From: Candidatus Poribacteria bacterium
Lineage (GTDB): Bacteria; Poribacteria; WGA-4E; GCA-2687025
Direction: 5' to 3'
Assembly: GCA_028818695.1 (NCBI GenBank)
Contig: JAPPNK010000025.1
Location: 99,018-163,017, forward strand
DNA length: 64,000 bases
Shown here: positions 8,833 to 18,600 of the stretch, piece by piece
Layout: every line of letters starts with the position of its first letter
Position numbering within the stretch: the first letter of the stretch is position 1
Position numbers and translations under genes: made by a program
Notes under the pieces: model-generated
Databases searched by the model: none
The model's input: only the letters and a program-made list of their open reading frames with translations
What the model was told of the DNA's origin: nothing

Positions 8833-10259
8833 ATCGACATCAACGATGGACGGGAGCGCGCGCGCTTCTCGTTGCGTTCGCAGGTTTCATGGCGGGGCTG
8901 GCGCACGGGCAGCTGCCGATTTTGGAGGGGCTTGAGTATCCGCCGCTGAACGCGAATCCGCCGAAAGCGGAAAAGGTTGTCCTGAAAAACGGGATGCGCC
9001 TCTTTCTGCTGGAAGACCATGAGCTCCCGATCTTGAACATCACCGCCTACATCAAGACGGGCGAAATATACGACCCGCCCGGCAAAACGGGACTCGCCGG
9101 CATGACCGCAGCCGTCATGCGCAACGGAGGCGCCGCGGCGCGTACGCCCGACGAGATCAACGAGGCGCTGGAGTTCATCGCCGGCTCCATTGAGGTCGGC
9201 ATGTCCGATGAGTACGGAACGGCAAGCCTGAACGTTCTCGTCAAAGACGCGGATATGGGCGTTCAGCTGTTTGCGGACATACTGATGAACCCCGCCTTTC
9301 AAGAGGAGAAAGTGGAGCTTCAGCGCGGGCAGCTCATCGAAGCGATACGGCGGCGGAACGACAGCCCGCTGCAGACCGCGTTTCGAGAGATGCAGGTTCG
9401 CCTCTACGGCGATCATCCGTATGCGCGGTATTCGACGATGGAGTCTGCCATGGCGATTGGCCGGGAGGATATGATCGCGTTCCATCGGGAGCATTTTCAC
9501 CCTGAAGGAATCTGGATGGCCGTTTCAGGCGATTTTCAAACAGACGATATTGTTCAGAAAATTGAGAAGGCGTTTGAAGGATGGAACCCGCCGGCGGTTG
9601 AGCGTCCTGAAACGCCCGCCCCGCAGTTCAAACCGGGCGGCATTTACCACATTGAGAAAGAGATTGGGCAAACCTTCATCGTCTTTGGACATGCGGGCAT
9701 TCAACGGACAAACCCCGATTGGCACTCGATACTTGTCATGAACGACATTCTCGGCGGTTCCGGCTTTTCCTCAAGGCTGATGCGGAAGATACGGGTGGAG
9801 CGCGGGTTGACTTACGGCATTTCGACCAACTTTTTCCGTAAGAACCTGGACGGCTTCTTTTTCGGGTATGCGAGTACGCAGCATCAAAATGTCGTTGAGC
9901 TGATTGAGCTGGCGAAGGAGACCATGGCGGGGATGCGCGCCAACCCGGTGAACGATCTGGAGCTGGCTTTGGTGAAAAATCAGAACATCAACTCGTTCGT
10001 TTTTCTGTACACATCCAGCGCGCAGATCGCCGCGCAGAGCCTCGTTTACCAGTTTCTCGGTTATCCGGAGGAGTATCTTGAGAACTGGACGAGCAACATC
10101 GCCGCCGTGACAAAGGAGTCGGTACTTGCCGCCGCGCAGAAGTATCTGAACCCGGACGAAATGGTTATTGTCACCGTTGGTCAACGGGAGAAGTTCGGCC
10201 GTCCGCTTGAGGAGTTGGGGGAGGTGAAAGAGATTCGGCTTGAATCTCCAGAAAAATAA
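8829..10259 (+). CDS. M16 family peptidase-like partner lacking the zinc motif
   Basis: 476 residues with a signal peptide (LLVAFAGFMAGLAHG). The chain follows the M16 fold (VVLKNGMRLFLLEDHELPI, later ILGGSGFSSRLMRKIRVERGLTYG, which is the conserved substrate-binding R/Y region of the second M16 domain). Where catalytic members have HxxEH it reads GLAGMTAAVMRNGGA, so zinc cannot be bound in the usual manner. In characterised M16B heterodimers one chain supplies zinc and the other supplies the R/Y pair; the visible residues match that division of labour. Start is by ATGA overlap with the catalytic subunit. Confidence 0.85.
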   Translation: MNRHQRWTGARALLVAFAGFMAGLAHGQLPILEGLEYPPLNANPPKAEKVVLKNGMRLFLLEDHELPILNITAYIKTGEIYDPPGKTGLAGMTAAVMRNGGAAARTPDEINEALEFIAGSIEVGMSDEYGTASLNVLVKDADMGVQLFADILMNPAFQEEKVELQRGQLIEAIRRRNDSPLQTAFREMQVRLYGDHPYARYSTMESAMAIGREDMIAFHREHFHPEGIWMAVSGDFQTDDIVQKIEKAFEGWNPPAVERPETPAPQFKPGGIYHIEKEIGQTFIVFGHAGIQRTNPDWHSILVMNDILGGSGFSSRLMRKIRVERGLTYGISTNFFRKNLDGFFFGYASTQHQNVVELIELAKETMAGMRANPVNDLELALVKNQNINSFVFLYTSSAQIAAQSLVYQFLGYPEEYLENWTSNIAAVTKESVLAAAQKYLNPDEMVIVTVGQREKFGRPLEELGEVKEIRLESPEK

Positions 10260-10299
10260 CCTGTTTCGCTTCGTTGTGCGCATTTTTTCCACTTTGTGT

Positions 10300-10328
10300 T
10301 TGACATCGTTTATGTCCTATGTTAGAAT
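10300..10328 (+). promoter_or_regulatory. Sigma-70 promoter
   Basis: TTGACA (10300-10305), exact 17-bp spacer, TAGAAT (10323-10328). It precedes the DUF2089 gene by about 40 bp and probably drives the whole cluster through 12499 or beyond. Confidence 0.65.
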
Positions 10329-10369
10329 ATGGCATAGACAGGTTCGATAATCGATAGATGGAGCGATTG

Positions 10370-10792
10370 ATGCGTTTGAAAACACGACCCGAAACCTCTT
10401 CATGTTTTTCCTGCGGCGGCGAGCTGGTAATTCGGCAGTATGAATGCCCCGACTGCGGCGTTTCGATCGCCGGCTCTTTTGAGCGGAACCGTTTCACAAA
10501 GCTCTCCTCAGACGCGCAGAGTTTTCTGCTGCTGTTTATCAAGAACCGCGGAAATCTCCGCGAGGTGGAGCGCGAACTCGACATCTCTTATCCGACGGTG
10601 CGGAATCGGTTGAACCGCATCATTCGGGATCTGGGTCTGGCGGTCGATCAAAAATGGTCTCCCAGCGAGATCGCTTCGGAGCGCTCTGCCATCGTACAGG
10701 AGCTGAACGACGGAAAATTGACGCCCGACGAAGCCGAAGAACTTCTGAATGCGCTCAACAAGGTTCAATCTGACGAAGGAGAAGAAGCATGA
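10370..10792 (+). CDS. DUF2089 family zinc-ribbon/HTH regulator
   Basis: 140 residues. Two CxxC pairs (CFSCGG and CPDCG) form a zinc ribbon in the first 35 residues. A helix-turn-helix region follows (NLREVERELDISYPTVRNRLNRII), typical of DUF2089 proteins. The last 30 residues (LNDGKLTPDEAEELLNAL) form a short SHOCT-like helical motif that is repeated in the two next proteins. The start at 10370 is placed after GGAGCG with five-base spacing; an ATG at 10358 has no clear site. Probably the transcriptional regulator of the operon; the signal sensed is unknown. Confidence 0.75.
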   Translation: MRLKTRPETSSCFSCGGELVIRQYECPDCGVSIAGSFERNRFTKLSSDAQSFLLLFIKNRGNLREVERELDISYPTVRNRLNRIIRDLGLAVDQKWSPSEIASERSAIVQELNDGKLTPDEAEELLNALNKVQSDEGEEA

Positions 10793-11121
10793 CCCAAGAA
10801 CGAATTCTGATTTTGAAAATGGTGAGCGAGGGCAAGTTGACGCCCGAAGAGGGCGAGCGGCTGATTGCGGCGCTGGAAGGCGGCGGCGGAGCCAACGGCC
10901 AAGCCGCCCGAATCAACTCCATTCAAAACCTGTTGAGCCAAGCGTCCAGAGATGTGCAGAAAGGCCTCAAAAAAGCGGGCGAAATCCTGCGCAATCGGCA
11001 GCGCGATCTGCGTAAGCATATCGAAAATCTGACGCGCAAAAAAGGCGAGACGGAATCGAACGTCCATCGAACCATCACCATCGAAGTGGAAGAAGAAGGG
11101 ACGGATCATGACTCCAAATGA
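10789..11121 (+). CDS. Small SHOCT-like domain protein
   Basis: 110 residues. The N-terminal 30 residues (RILILKMVSEGKLTPEEGER) are the SHOCT-like module known from the start of LiaX/YvlB-type proteins. The rest is a charged helical stretch (SRDVQKGLKKAGEILRNRQR) likely to be a coiled coil, ending in an acidic beta-prone tail (TITIEVEEEG). Cytoplasmic, no membrane segment. Starts by ATGA overlap with the DUF2089 gene and overlaps the next gene by 14 bp, so the three are translated together. Function unknown; a partner or adaptor for the DUF4097 protein is the simplest reading. Confidence 0.6.
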   Translation: MTQERILILKMVSEGKLTPEEGERLIAALEGGGGANGQAARINSIQNLLSQASRDVQKGLKKAGEILRNRQRDLRKHIENLTRKKGETESNVHRTITIEVEEEGTDHDSK

Positions 11122-12079
11122 ACGCATTCTTGTCCTTGAGCTTCTCAAAGAAGGCAAAATATCGACTGAAGCGGCAGAAAAACTGCTTTCAGCGTTGAGC
11201 CGAGAAAATGACGGCGGACGGGGCATGAACCCCCGCAAGCGATTTGAAGAGGCGTTTCAGCGGGTGGAGCGCGAATTTCGCGCCATCGACCTGAGCGACT
11301 TTGAAAAGAAAATGAACGGGTTTTTTGAAGAGATGCGCAGGCGGTTTCCCGATATGCAGGGGAAAACGAAGCGCGGCGGCGCATCCGAAAAGAGCGAAAG
11401 CGGCGGCCTTTACCATGTTTCCAAAAACGCCTCGCTCAATATAGCGCAAAAAGGCGGCTCGATTCGGCTCTTCGGCGCCAATGGCGACCAGATCCGCGTC
11501 GACAGCCCCGGCGCAAGCGTTGAGACCTCGCAGGACGGCGCGCGCATTGAGATCGAGTCGATCGGCGGAACGCTAGAGATCGGGATACCGAACGGCTTGC
11601 GGCGCGTTTACATTGATGCGTCAGGGGCGCAGATTGAAGCGGTTGACGCGGCGCCGAAGGAGTTCACCGCCCGTTCCTCCGGCGCCGGCATCCGCGTCAA
11701 GGGCGTTGGAGGAATCCTGCGGCTCAGCGTTGTCGGCGGCGGCATTCACATTGAGCGTCCGACATCGGAAAACATTGACGCTGAAACGAACGGGGGCGGC
11801 GTCAAGGCGCGCCTCGGCAACCGGACGCAGGGCGTTTACAAGTTCCGATCTGCCGGCGGGAGCGTCGAGATGGAGCTTGGCTCCGATTCCGAGTTTGAGC
11901 TGGAGTACGACGTCGCAGGCGGCATGTTTGAATCGAACTGGGAGGCGGAGGCGGTCGGCGACAATCGGCTGCGCGTCGGACAGGGCGGCGCGACATTGAG
12001 AGCGTCCGCTATCGGCGGCTCCGTCGCGCTGCTCCGCGCGGACAGCGCGAATCAACAGGAAGGGGGCGGCGATGCTTAA
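11108..12079 (+). CDS. LiaX/YvlB-like protein (SHOCT-like plus DUF4097 beta-helix)
   Basis: 323 residues. Residues 1-35 (MTPNERILVLELLKEGKIST then EAAEKLLSALSRE) repeat the SHOCT-like module of the neighbours. A charged helical linker follows. From about residue 100 the chain is a run of short Gly-rich beta strands (GGSIRLFGANGDQIRV, GGGIHIERPTSENIDA, AGGSVEMELGSDSEF) characteristic of DUF4097 right-handed beta-helix proteins. In Firmicutes proteins of this design (LiaX, YvlB) act in responses to cell-envelope damage; transfer of that role here is inference. GAAGGG precedes the ATG. Confidence 0.7.
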   Translation: MTPNERILVLELLKEGKISTEAAEKLLSALSRENDGGRGMNPRKRFEEAFQRVEREFRAIDLSDFEKKMNGFFEEMRRRFPDMQGKTKRGGASEKSESGGLYHVSKNASLNIAQKGGSIRLFGANGDQIRVDSPGASVETSQDGARIEIESIGGTLEIGIPNGLRRVYIDASGAQIEAVDAAPKEFTARSSGAGIRVKGVGGILRLSVVGGGIHIERPTSENIDAETNGGGVKARLGNRTQGVYKFRSAGGSVEMELGSDSEFELEYDVAGGMFESNWEAEAVGDNRLRVGQGGATLRASAIGGSVALLRADSANQQEGGGDA

Positions 12080-12305
12080 GAAAATCAGCGGCAGCGTTCT
12101 CATTCTTCTTCTGGGCTGCATTGGGCTGCTTCTGCTTGAGCAGGCGCTCATCGCGGCGGCCGGGGTGATTCCAGCGGCGCTTCCGTTTCTGTTTTACGGC
12201 GGCGCCGTTGCGGGAGCCGTCTTTGCCGGGACTCTCGTCTATCAAAAAATGCTCGCGCATCCGAAGGAGCCGAAAAAAATCCTACAAGGAAAGGAAGACA
12301 CATGA
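12072..12305 (+). CDS. Small membrane protein
   Basis: 77 residues, unrecognised. Two hydrophobic helices (SVLILLLGCIGLLLLEQALI and LPFLFYGGAVAGAVFAGTLV) connected by a short loop, with a basic C-terminus. An AGGAAGGGGG stretch lies just before the start. It overlaps the DUF4097 gene by 8 bp and the next small gene by 4 bp (ATGA). Position suggests a membrane component of the envelope cluster, comparable with the small membrane proteins that accompany yvlB, though no homology is claimed. Confidence 0.55.
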   Translation: MLKKISGSVLILLLGCIGLLLLEQALIAAAGVIPAALPFLFYGGAVAGAVFAGTLVYQKMLAHPKEPKKILQGKEDT

Positions 12306-12499
12306 ACGGCTTTAAAAAAATACTTCTCTGGGCTGCAATTCTCATTCTGGGATATTTCGCGCTCCAGAAAGTCGCCGCAATCATTTTTGGGACGTTGACG
12401 CTTCTCTGGTATCTAGCGCTTCTGATCTTTTGGGCGGCGGTACTTCTGGGCGTTGTCAGCCTAATCCGCGTTCTCTACCGCAAGACGCAAGAGAAGTAG
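12302..12499 (+). CDS. Small membrane protein
   Basis: 65 residues, unrecognised. Hydrophobic from residue 6 to 58 with a likely two-helix hairpin (ILLWAAILILGYFALQKVAA and LLWYLALLIFWAAVLLGVVS), Lys/Arg at both ends. AAGGAAG precedes the start. Starts by ATGA overlap with the previous small membrane gene, forming a pair of tiny membrane proteins at the end of the SHOCT/DUF4097 cluster. Confidence 0.5.
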   Translation: MNGFKKILLWAAILILGYFALQKVAAIIFGTLTLLWYLALLIFWAAVLLGVVSLIRVLYRKTQEK

Positions 12500-12506
12500 C
12501 GGACGC

Positions 12507-13184
12507 ATGCAATGGGCGTTGGGCGCGGCGTTCAGCCTTGCGTTTGGGCTGGCTGCGCTCGCGCTCAAAGCGGTCGACAAACGCGGCATGGCGGCGGGAG
12601 TTTGCGTCGGAACGGCGGCGTATGCAGGCTTTGGATTCAGCGGTTTTGCGCTGTTGATTCTCTTTGTCGCTCTCGGTTCGCTGCGTTGGAAGCGGGGGAA
12701 GAAGCGCGTACGCCGTTCCGCGCGCCACGCTTTGGCGAACGGGGCGGTCGGCGCGTTGTTAGGTTTGACAGCGGCCGCGCTGCCGACTCCGCCTTCGGCG
12801 TTAACGGCCGCTTTTGCGGGTTCGTTCGCCGCGGCCGCGGCAGACACCGTCTCTGGCGAGGTTGGACAGGCTTGGGGCGGATGCCCCGTTCTGATCTCCA
12901 CATTTCGCCCCGTCGCGAAAGGGGAAAACGGCGGGGTCACATGGGTCGGTTTTATAGCGGGGGCGGCGGCGGCGGGAGTCATGGGGCTGACAGCGGCCGC
13001 GCTGGGTATGAACGTTTCATTTGAGGCGGTTTTGGCGGGCGGCGCCGCTGGGAATATCGCCGACAGCCTCCTCGGCGCGACCCTTGAACGGCGGGGACTC
13101 ATCGGCAACAGCGCTGTGAACTTCGCATGCGCGGGCGTTGGCGCCGCCGTCTCCGCCTTATTGTCCATGAGCATGTTAGGTTAA
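12507..13184 (+). CDS. DUF92 family membrane protein
   Basis: 225 residues, almost entirely hydrophobic with about six membrane helices. The family signature is clear: FAAAAADTVSGEVGQAW followed by PVLISTFRPVAKGENGGVTW and later GNIADSLLGATLERRG. DUF92/TMEM19 members include plant VTE6, a phytyl-phosphate kinase, so a CTP-dependent polyprenyl phosphate kinase role is possible but not demonstrable here. It starts seven bases after the small membrane gene, probably on the same transcript. Confidence 0.8.
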   Translation: MQWALGAAFSLAFGLAALALKAVDKRGMAAGVCVGTAAYAGFGFSGFALLILFVALGSLRWKRGKKRVRRSARHALANGAVGALLGLTAAALPTPPSALTAAFAGSFAAAAADTVSGEVGQAWGGCPVLISTFRPVAKGENGGVTWVGFIAGAAAAGVMGLTAAALGMNVSFEAVLAGGAAGNIADSLLGATLERRGLIGNSAVNFACAGVGAAVSALLSMSMLG

Positions 13185-13225
13185 TGGGGACAGCTCCTGT
13201 GGATTCTCGACCTGCCGGGCGGCGG

Positions 13226-13254
13226 TTGACCTGTCGCCCGCAACGCGTTACCAT
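13226..13254 (+). promoter_or_regulatory. Sigma-70 promoter placed for a leaderless or near-leaderless transcript
   Basis: TTGACC (13226-13231), 17-bp spacer, TACCAT (13249-13254). Only seven bases separate the -10 box from the ATG at 13262, and there is no Shine-Dalgarno sequence. Confidence 0.5.
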
Positions 13255-13261
13255 CCTTTGA

Positions 13262-14014
13262 ATGAGCGCATCCATCTTACCGCCTTTATCGGACCTTGCC
13301 GCTGTGAGCGCCGTCTTTTTGATAGCGTCGCTGCTGCAGGGAACGACAGGCTTCGGCTTCGGCATGCTTCCGATGGCGCTGCTGCCGTTCTTGATGTCCG
13401 TTAGGTACGCCAGCGTTCTCGTCGCGATGCTCGCCGTCTTCAACGCGGCTTATCTCGTATGGTCGCTTCGAAAGTCGATACCATGGGGCGTTTTGTTTCG
13501 CCTGCTGATTGGCTCTGTTGTCGGGCTTCCGCTCGGCGTGTATCTGCTGAAAGCGGCGCCTGAGTCGTTTATCAAGCGAATCGTCGGCGTCATGGTGATT
13601 GTTTATTCCGTTTACCATGTCGTCAACCAGCGCAGGCGAGACAAAAAGGCTAAATTGCTGCCTCTGTGGTGGAGCTATCCGACGGGGGCGGTTGCCGGGT
13701 CGTTGGCTGGGGCGGCGAATGTCGCCGGTCCGCCGCTCATCTTCTACCTGTATAGTCAACCGTTGGGGCGGGATGTTCTCCGCTCCGCCTTGGCGAGCTA
13801 CTTTCTCGTCGCCTCTTTCGCCAAAAGCGGATTGTCGATTGCTGTCGGCCTCGCAGAATGGAGTATGATTGCGTATGCTGTCGTTTTGCCGTTTATCTGG
13901 ATCGGGGCTAAAATAGGGTTGGAGTTGGGAACGCGCTTGAATAGGGATATGTTTGCGAACGTAGTTCTGGTAACATTAGCCATACTCGGAATCATTCTGG
14001 TGGTGAAAGGTTAG
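13262..14014 (+). CDS. TauE/SafE (DUF81) family sulfite/organic anion exporter
   Basis: 250 residues with about eight membrane helices. The N-terminal family motif (SLLQGTTGFGFGMLPMALLP) and its second-half counterpart (AGSLAGAANVAGPPLIFYLY) are both visible, as expected for the internally duplicated TauE/SafE fold. Likely exports sulfite, sulfoacetate or a related anion; the substrate is not determinable. It has its own promoter and no ribosome-binding site, and is followed 10 bases later by an oxidoreductase gene. Confidence 0.8.
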   Translation: MSASILPPLSDLAAVSAVFLIASLLQGTTGFGFGMLPMALLPFLMSVRYASVLVAMLAVFNAAYLVWSLRKSIPWGVLFRLLIGSVVGLPLGVYLLKAAPESFIKRIVGVMVIVYSVYHVVNQRRRDKKAKLLPLWWSYPTGAVAGSLAGAANVAGPPLIFYLYSQPLGRDVLRSALASYFLVASFAKSGLSIAVGLAEWSMIAYAVVLPFIWIGAKIGLELGTRLNRDMFANVVLVTLAILGIILVVKG

Positions 14015-14024
14015 AAAGGTTCAC

Positions 14025-15038
14025 ATGAAATCAGCCCTTCTCGGTTGCGGCGGACGCGCCCGCGGACACGCCGACGCCTATCAACATGTAACAAAAGGGG
14101 AGCTGGCGGCAGTCTGCGACCTCGACGAACAGCGGCTCCATGGACTGGCCGACCATTTCGGCATCGAGACGCGCTACACGGACGTTCATAAGATGCTGGA
14201 CGAGGTGAAGCCGGATCTGCTGCACATCGTCACGCAGCCGCATCTGCGCGTTCAGCTTCTGACGCTCGCGCATGAGCATAACGTTCCCGCCGTTCTTGTG
14301 GAGAAGCCGATCGCGCTTCAAGGCGAGGATTACAATCAGCTGGTGAAACTGGAAGCTGAATCGGACACGAAGTTTGCGGTCAACCATCAGCTCCATTTCC
14401 ACAAAAAATCGCTGGAGCTCCAAGAAGCGGCGGAGAGCGGCGCCATCGGCGAGCGACGGTTCATTGACGCCAGCGCGCGGCTGAACCTGGCTGGGCAGGG
14501 GACGCACGTTTTGGAGCTGGTCTCCGCTTTCAACTCCAACTCGGCGCCGACATCGGTCTTTGGGCAGGTTTCGGGTGGGGGAGGCATCGGCGGCGGCGGA
14601 CATTCCGCCCCCGAGCAGTGCGTCGCGATCATCAACTATGAAAACGGAACGCAGGCGCAGCTGTTGTGCGGCACAAACGCGCGCCCCATCAACGACGACG
14701 GGACGCAGCACATGCACAAGCGCATCGCTGTTTACGGCACAAAAGGCGTCGTCCACTGGACAATGGCGTACTGGGAACGGACGCTTTCGAACGGCGATCT
14801 CGAGCGCGGCGACCACAGCTACTGGGCGGAAGATGTGATCGGCCAGGCGGGGCTGACGGACGCCATGTTTGAATGGGCGGCAGACGACGACAAGCCTTGC
14901 CCGACAAACCTGTCCAACTCGCTGAGTCAATTCAACATCATTCTCGGCATCTACATGAGCGCGCTGCAGCATCGGCCGATCGATCTGCCGGTTGAGCCGG
15001 ACGAGAATCTGCTGAACCAGCTCAAAGAGCGTCTGTAG
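14025..15038 (+). CDS. Gfo/Idh/MocA family oxidoreductase
   Basis: 337 residues. The Rossmann start (ALLGCGGRARGHADAY), the CDLDEQRL acidic strand end and the EKPIAL segment (catalytic-site Lys of the family) place it in the Gfo/Idh/MocA group of NAD(P)-dependent sugar or inositol dehydrogenases. The C-terminal half is the family alpha/beta domain (FAVNHQLHFHKKSLELQEA, later GGGIGGGGHSAPEQCVAI). GAAAGG sits eight bases before the ATG. Soluble, cytoplasmic. The substrate is unknown. Confidence 0.8.
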   Translation: MKSALLGCGGRARGHADAYQHVTKGELAAVCDLDEQRLHGLADHFGIETRYTDVHKMLDEVKPDLLHIVTQPHLRVQLLTLAHEHNVPAVLVEKPIALQGEDYNQLVKLEAESDTKFAVNHQLHFHKKSLELQEAAESGAIGERRFIDASARLNLAGQGTHVLELVSAFNSNSAPTSVFGQVSGGGGIGGGGHSAPEQCVAIINYENGTQAQLLCGTNARPINDDGTQHMHKRIAVYGTKGVVHWTMAYWERTLSNGDLERGDHSYWAEDVIGQAGLTDAMFEWAADDDKPCPTNLSNSLSQFNIILGIYMSALQHRPIDLPVEPDENLLNQLKERL

Positions 15039-15055
15039 ATCGAAAGGAGAGCGGA

Positions 15056-15637
15056 ATGAGCGGAAGCCCTGTCCGAGACGCCCTGCGCAATCGGCGCACC
15101 GTCTTTCAGTTTAAGAAGGAATCGATCCCCAGGGACGATCTGCTCAAAATACTGGAGGCAGGCACCTGGGGACCGAACCATCATCTGACGCAGCCTTGGC
15201 GGTTCACCGTCGTCGGTCCGAAGACGAATGAGATTCTCGCTGAACGGTACCGCGAGATTCAGATGGCGAAGGTGAGGGGGAAGGTTCCTGTCGATATACT
15301 GGCAATCGCGGGGCAAAAAGGGGTGGATAAATGGAAATCGAAACCGACCGTCGTGTTCGTTTCGTGCCGTCAAGAAGGGGACGAGCAGGAGAAGCGGGAA
15401 GATTACGCGGCTGCATGCTGCGCGATGCTTGGGATACAGCTCGCCGCAGCGGAGATTGGCGTCGGCCTTCAGTGGAGCACCGGCCCGATCACGATGGAAG
15501 ACGCCGCCTACAAGCTGCTGGGCATCGATCCTGAAAATGAGTACATCATCGGGTTGCTTTACATGGGCTACCCTGAAGAGTTCAAAGAGCCGACGCCGCG
15601 CATGGGCGTTGAAGAGGTGACGCGCTGGACGGATTGA
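15056..15637 (+). CDS. Nitroreductase family protein
   Basis: 193 residues. Typical FMN-binding nitroreductase beginning (VRDALRNRRTVFQFKKESI) with LLKILEAGTWGPNHHLTQPWRF, which holds the phosphate-binding Arg and the active-site region; the C-terminus carries KLLGIDPENEYIIGLLYMGYP. The length fits a minimal homodimeric enzyme. AAAGGAGAG precedes the ATG. It follows the Gfo/Idh/MocA gene by 17 bases; together they may form a small redox operon. The physiological substrate is unknown. Confidence 0.85.
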   Translation: MSGSPVRDALRNRRTVFQFKKESIPRDDLLKILEAGTWGPNHHLTQPWRFTVVGPKTNEILAERYREIQMAKVRGKVPVDILAIAGQKGVDKWKSKPTVVFVSCRQEGDEQEKREDYAAACCAMLGIQLAAAEIGVGLQWSTGPITMEDAAYKLLGIDPENEYIIGLLYMGYPEEFKEPTPRMGVEEVTRWTD

Positions 15638-15645
15638 AGATTGAG

Positions 15646-18600
15646 ATGACGATTCTGCGCCTTTTGGCATGCGCGGTTCTCTCGGCGGGCGTCAGCGGAG
15701 GGGCTGAAGAAAGTCGAGTCGCCGAGCCGGCGATTCAGCTGCTCCACGCGGACGAGTCGGGCGTTACGTTTCGGGTTGAGTTTCCCGCCGTTGAAGCCGC
15801 GCCGCTGGACGAATCGGGGAGCGTTCTGCTCTCTTTCTCAGGGAGTTATCCTATCGGGCGGGTTGGGGAGCCGCAGCTGCCGGCGTCGTCGGTCGCCCTC
15901 GGCGCGCCTCATGACGCGCAGATTCACGTTCGGGCGTCTCCTGGGCATGTGACCGAGCTGAGCGGATGGCGTCCCGCGCCGGTTCCGCTCGCCGTCAATG
16001 AGCGGCCTGTTTATCGAGAAAATGCGGAGGCGTACCGTTCGAACAAGTATCTCCCCGCCCAGTGGGCTGAAATCGTCTCGGACGGGCTGATCCGAGATCG
16101 GCGCGTCGTTCAGATTGAGATGCGCCCCGTGCGCTTTCAAGCCTCAACAGGGCGGGCGCGGCAATGCGCATCGATGACGGTGCGCGTCGATTTTATGCGT
16201 CCGCCTTCCGCTTCGTTCTCTTTTTCTGGCTCCGCCGCCCCGAAGGCGAGGTATGAATCGCCGACGTTTCAACGCTACTTTGAACGGCATCTTCTGAACG
16301 AAGAGGCGTCTCGCGCTTGGCGCGCGCCGGCGGCTCCGAACAGCGATGAGGGCGGCGACTCTGAAACGCGGCGATTCGCTGTCAAGATGCATGTCGCCGA
16401 AGAGGGCGTTTGCCGAATCACAGGGGCGCAGCTGCAAGCGTTGGGCGTTGATCTTGACGCGGCGCTGCCGAGCCGTCTCCGCATAGAATGGAACGGCAAG
16501 GAGCTGCCTGCGTATGTGTCCGGCGCGCAGGACGGGCGTTTTGACCCTGAAGATTATGTCGATTTTTTGGCAACGACGCCCGAATCGCATTACTCGCGTT
16601 ACAATGTGTATTGGCTCATTGCGGGCGAGAGGCGCGGTCTGCGGCCCGCGGAGCTGGAAGGCGCCGTTCAAACCTCGCTAGCGGCGACGGCTCCGGCGTT
16701 TCGCTCCAAGATCAAGCTGGAGGAAAATCTGCTCCATACGCGGCTTCAAGAATCGCCGCCAAAAGCGGAACCGCCCGAAGACCCGCATACATGGTACGAC
16801 AACCGCAACCATTGGCTATGGTTCGGCGTCCAAAACGGCTCGATTAACACCATCCCAAATAAAGCGTCGCGCGAGTTTCCGATTTACGATCCCGCCAAAT
16901 CGCTCGATTTTGCCCGTGTAGATGTCGCGTTGCAGGGCGGAACGCCTGTTGAGCATGAAGCGATTGTCATGTTCAACGGCCTCCTCATCGGGCGGGCGCT
17001 GGAGGACTGGTATGATCAGGAGCCGCTTCAAATGGGCAGGACGATCCGCATGGAGCATCTGATCGATCCTGTGGACGGGTTGAACACGCTGGAAATCACG
17101 CGCGTGGACGACAACGGAGACAGCGGACAGGACGGAGATGTGAGCAACATCGACCTTTACCCCTACCATATGTATGTCGACAGCCTTGAGATCGAATACA
17201 CGCGGCTATACCGCGCTGTATCCGACTCTCTCTTTGCGTCGTCGCCTCCTTCTAAGGCGCCTCTTGCAGATCGGCAGCTGCGGACGCTTCAATACGACGT
17301 CTCCGATTTTTTGAACCCGAACATTGCGGTGTATGAACATGACGGGCTTGGGCTGACGGCGCGGCTTCGGAATGTTGAGACGCGCTCGGCGCCGCTGGAT
17401 CAGGAGGCGCGGGAGCGTCTGTTGGCGATTCAAGCCGCGCAGGGAAAAACGGAGCCGCTGCCCGACGCGACCTACGCCGCCCGTTTTCAGATGCGCGACA
17501 ACAGGGATTGGAGCTTCATCGCTGTGTCGGACGACGGCGTCATTCAACCCGACCGGCTGGAGTTGGACACACCCTCCAATCTGAAAGATCCGGCGAACGG
17601 CGCCGACTGGATCGTCATCTACCATTCGCGGTATGAGGAGAACGCGCGTCGTCTGCGCGATTGGCGGACGACCGCGAAGGGAGGCGGACACCGCGCCTTC
17701 ATGGCGAATATCGACGACATCTACGACGAATTTTCGCATGGCGCCGTCTCGCCGTGGGCGGTCAAGGCGTTTTTGACGCATGCCTATGTTCACTGGAGCG
17801 GCGCGCCTGTCACGCATGTTGTCATTCTGGGAGACGGCACATACGATTTATACGGCGTTGACACGGAACGTTACCCTGAAGCGCCGGAGTTTTTGGGTTA
17901 TATTCCGACGCATTATGTGTGGTCGTATTACGGGGAGACGGGGATTGATCACTGGTATGCGACGGTGAGCGGCATTGACGCGCTGCCCGATCTGTTTCTT
18001 GGGCGGATACCGGTTGAAAATCCCGACGAGGCGCGCGCCGCCGTTGAGAAGATCGTCCGCTACGAGGAGCGGCCGCCCAACGGAACATGGCGGCGGCAGA
18101 TCATCTCCATCGCGGACGACGATACGACGAATTCGGGCGATTTCATCTTTAAAAAAAGCCTGACCGAGATCAGCCAGAACCACACCCTGCTCGGTTATGT
18201 GACGAACAAAATTTTTCTGTCCGACTATTTGGAAGAACACAACGACAACATACCGCAGGCGTCTAGGGCAGCGCGGCGGGCGATCATGGACGCGCTCAAC
18301 CAAGGCGCCGTTATCTCGCAATACGCCGGGCATGGCGGACGGCTTGTCTGGGCGCATGAGATTATCTTTGACAACATCGGCATTCGCGGGCTTTCCGAGA
18401 CGGACCGGCTCTCGCTCATGTTTGTCTTGAGCTGCAACAACGCCTACTTCGACGCGCCCGCCGAGCCGAGCATGGGCGAATTGCTGATGCGCATCGAAAA
18501 CAGGGGCATCGTCGGCATGATCGCGGCGACGCGGTACACCTTCGGCGCCGGAAATGATGCGCTCGCCAAGATCATCTTCGACGACATCTTCAAGCGCAAT

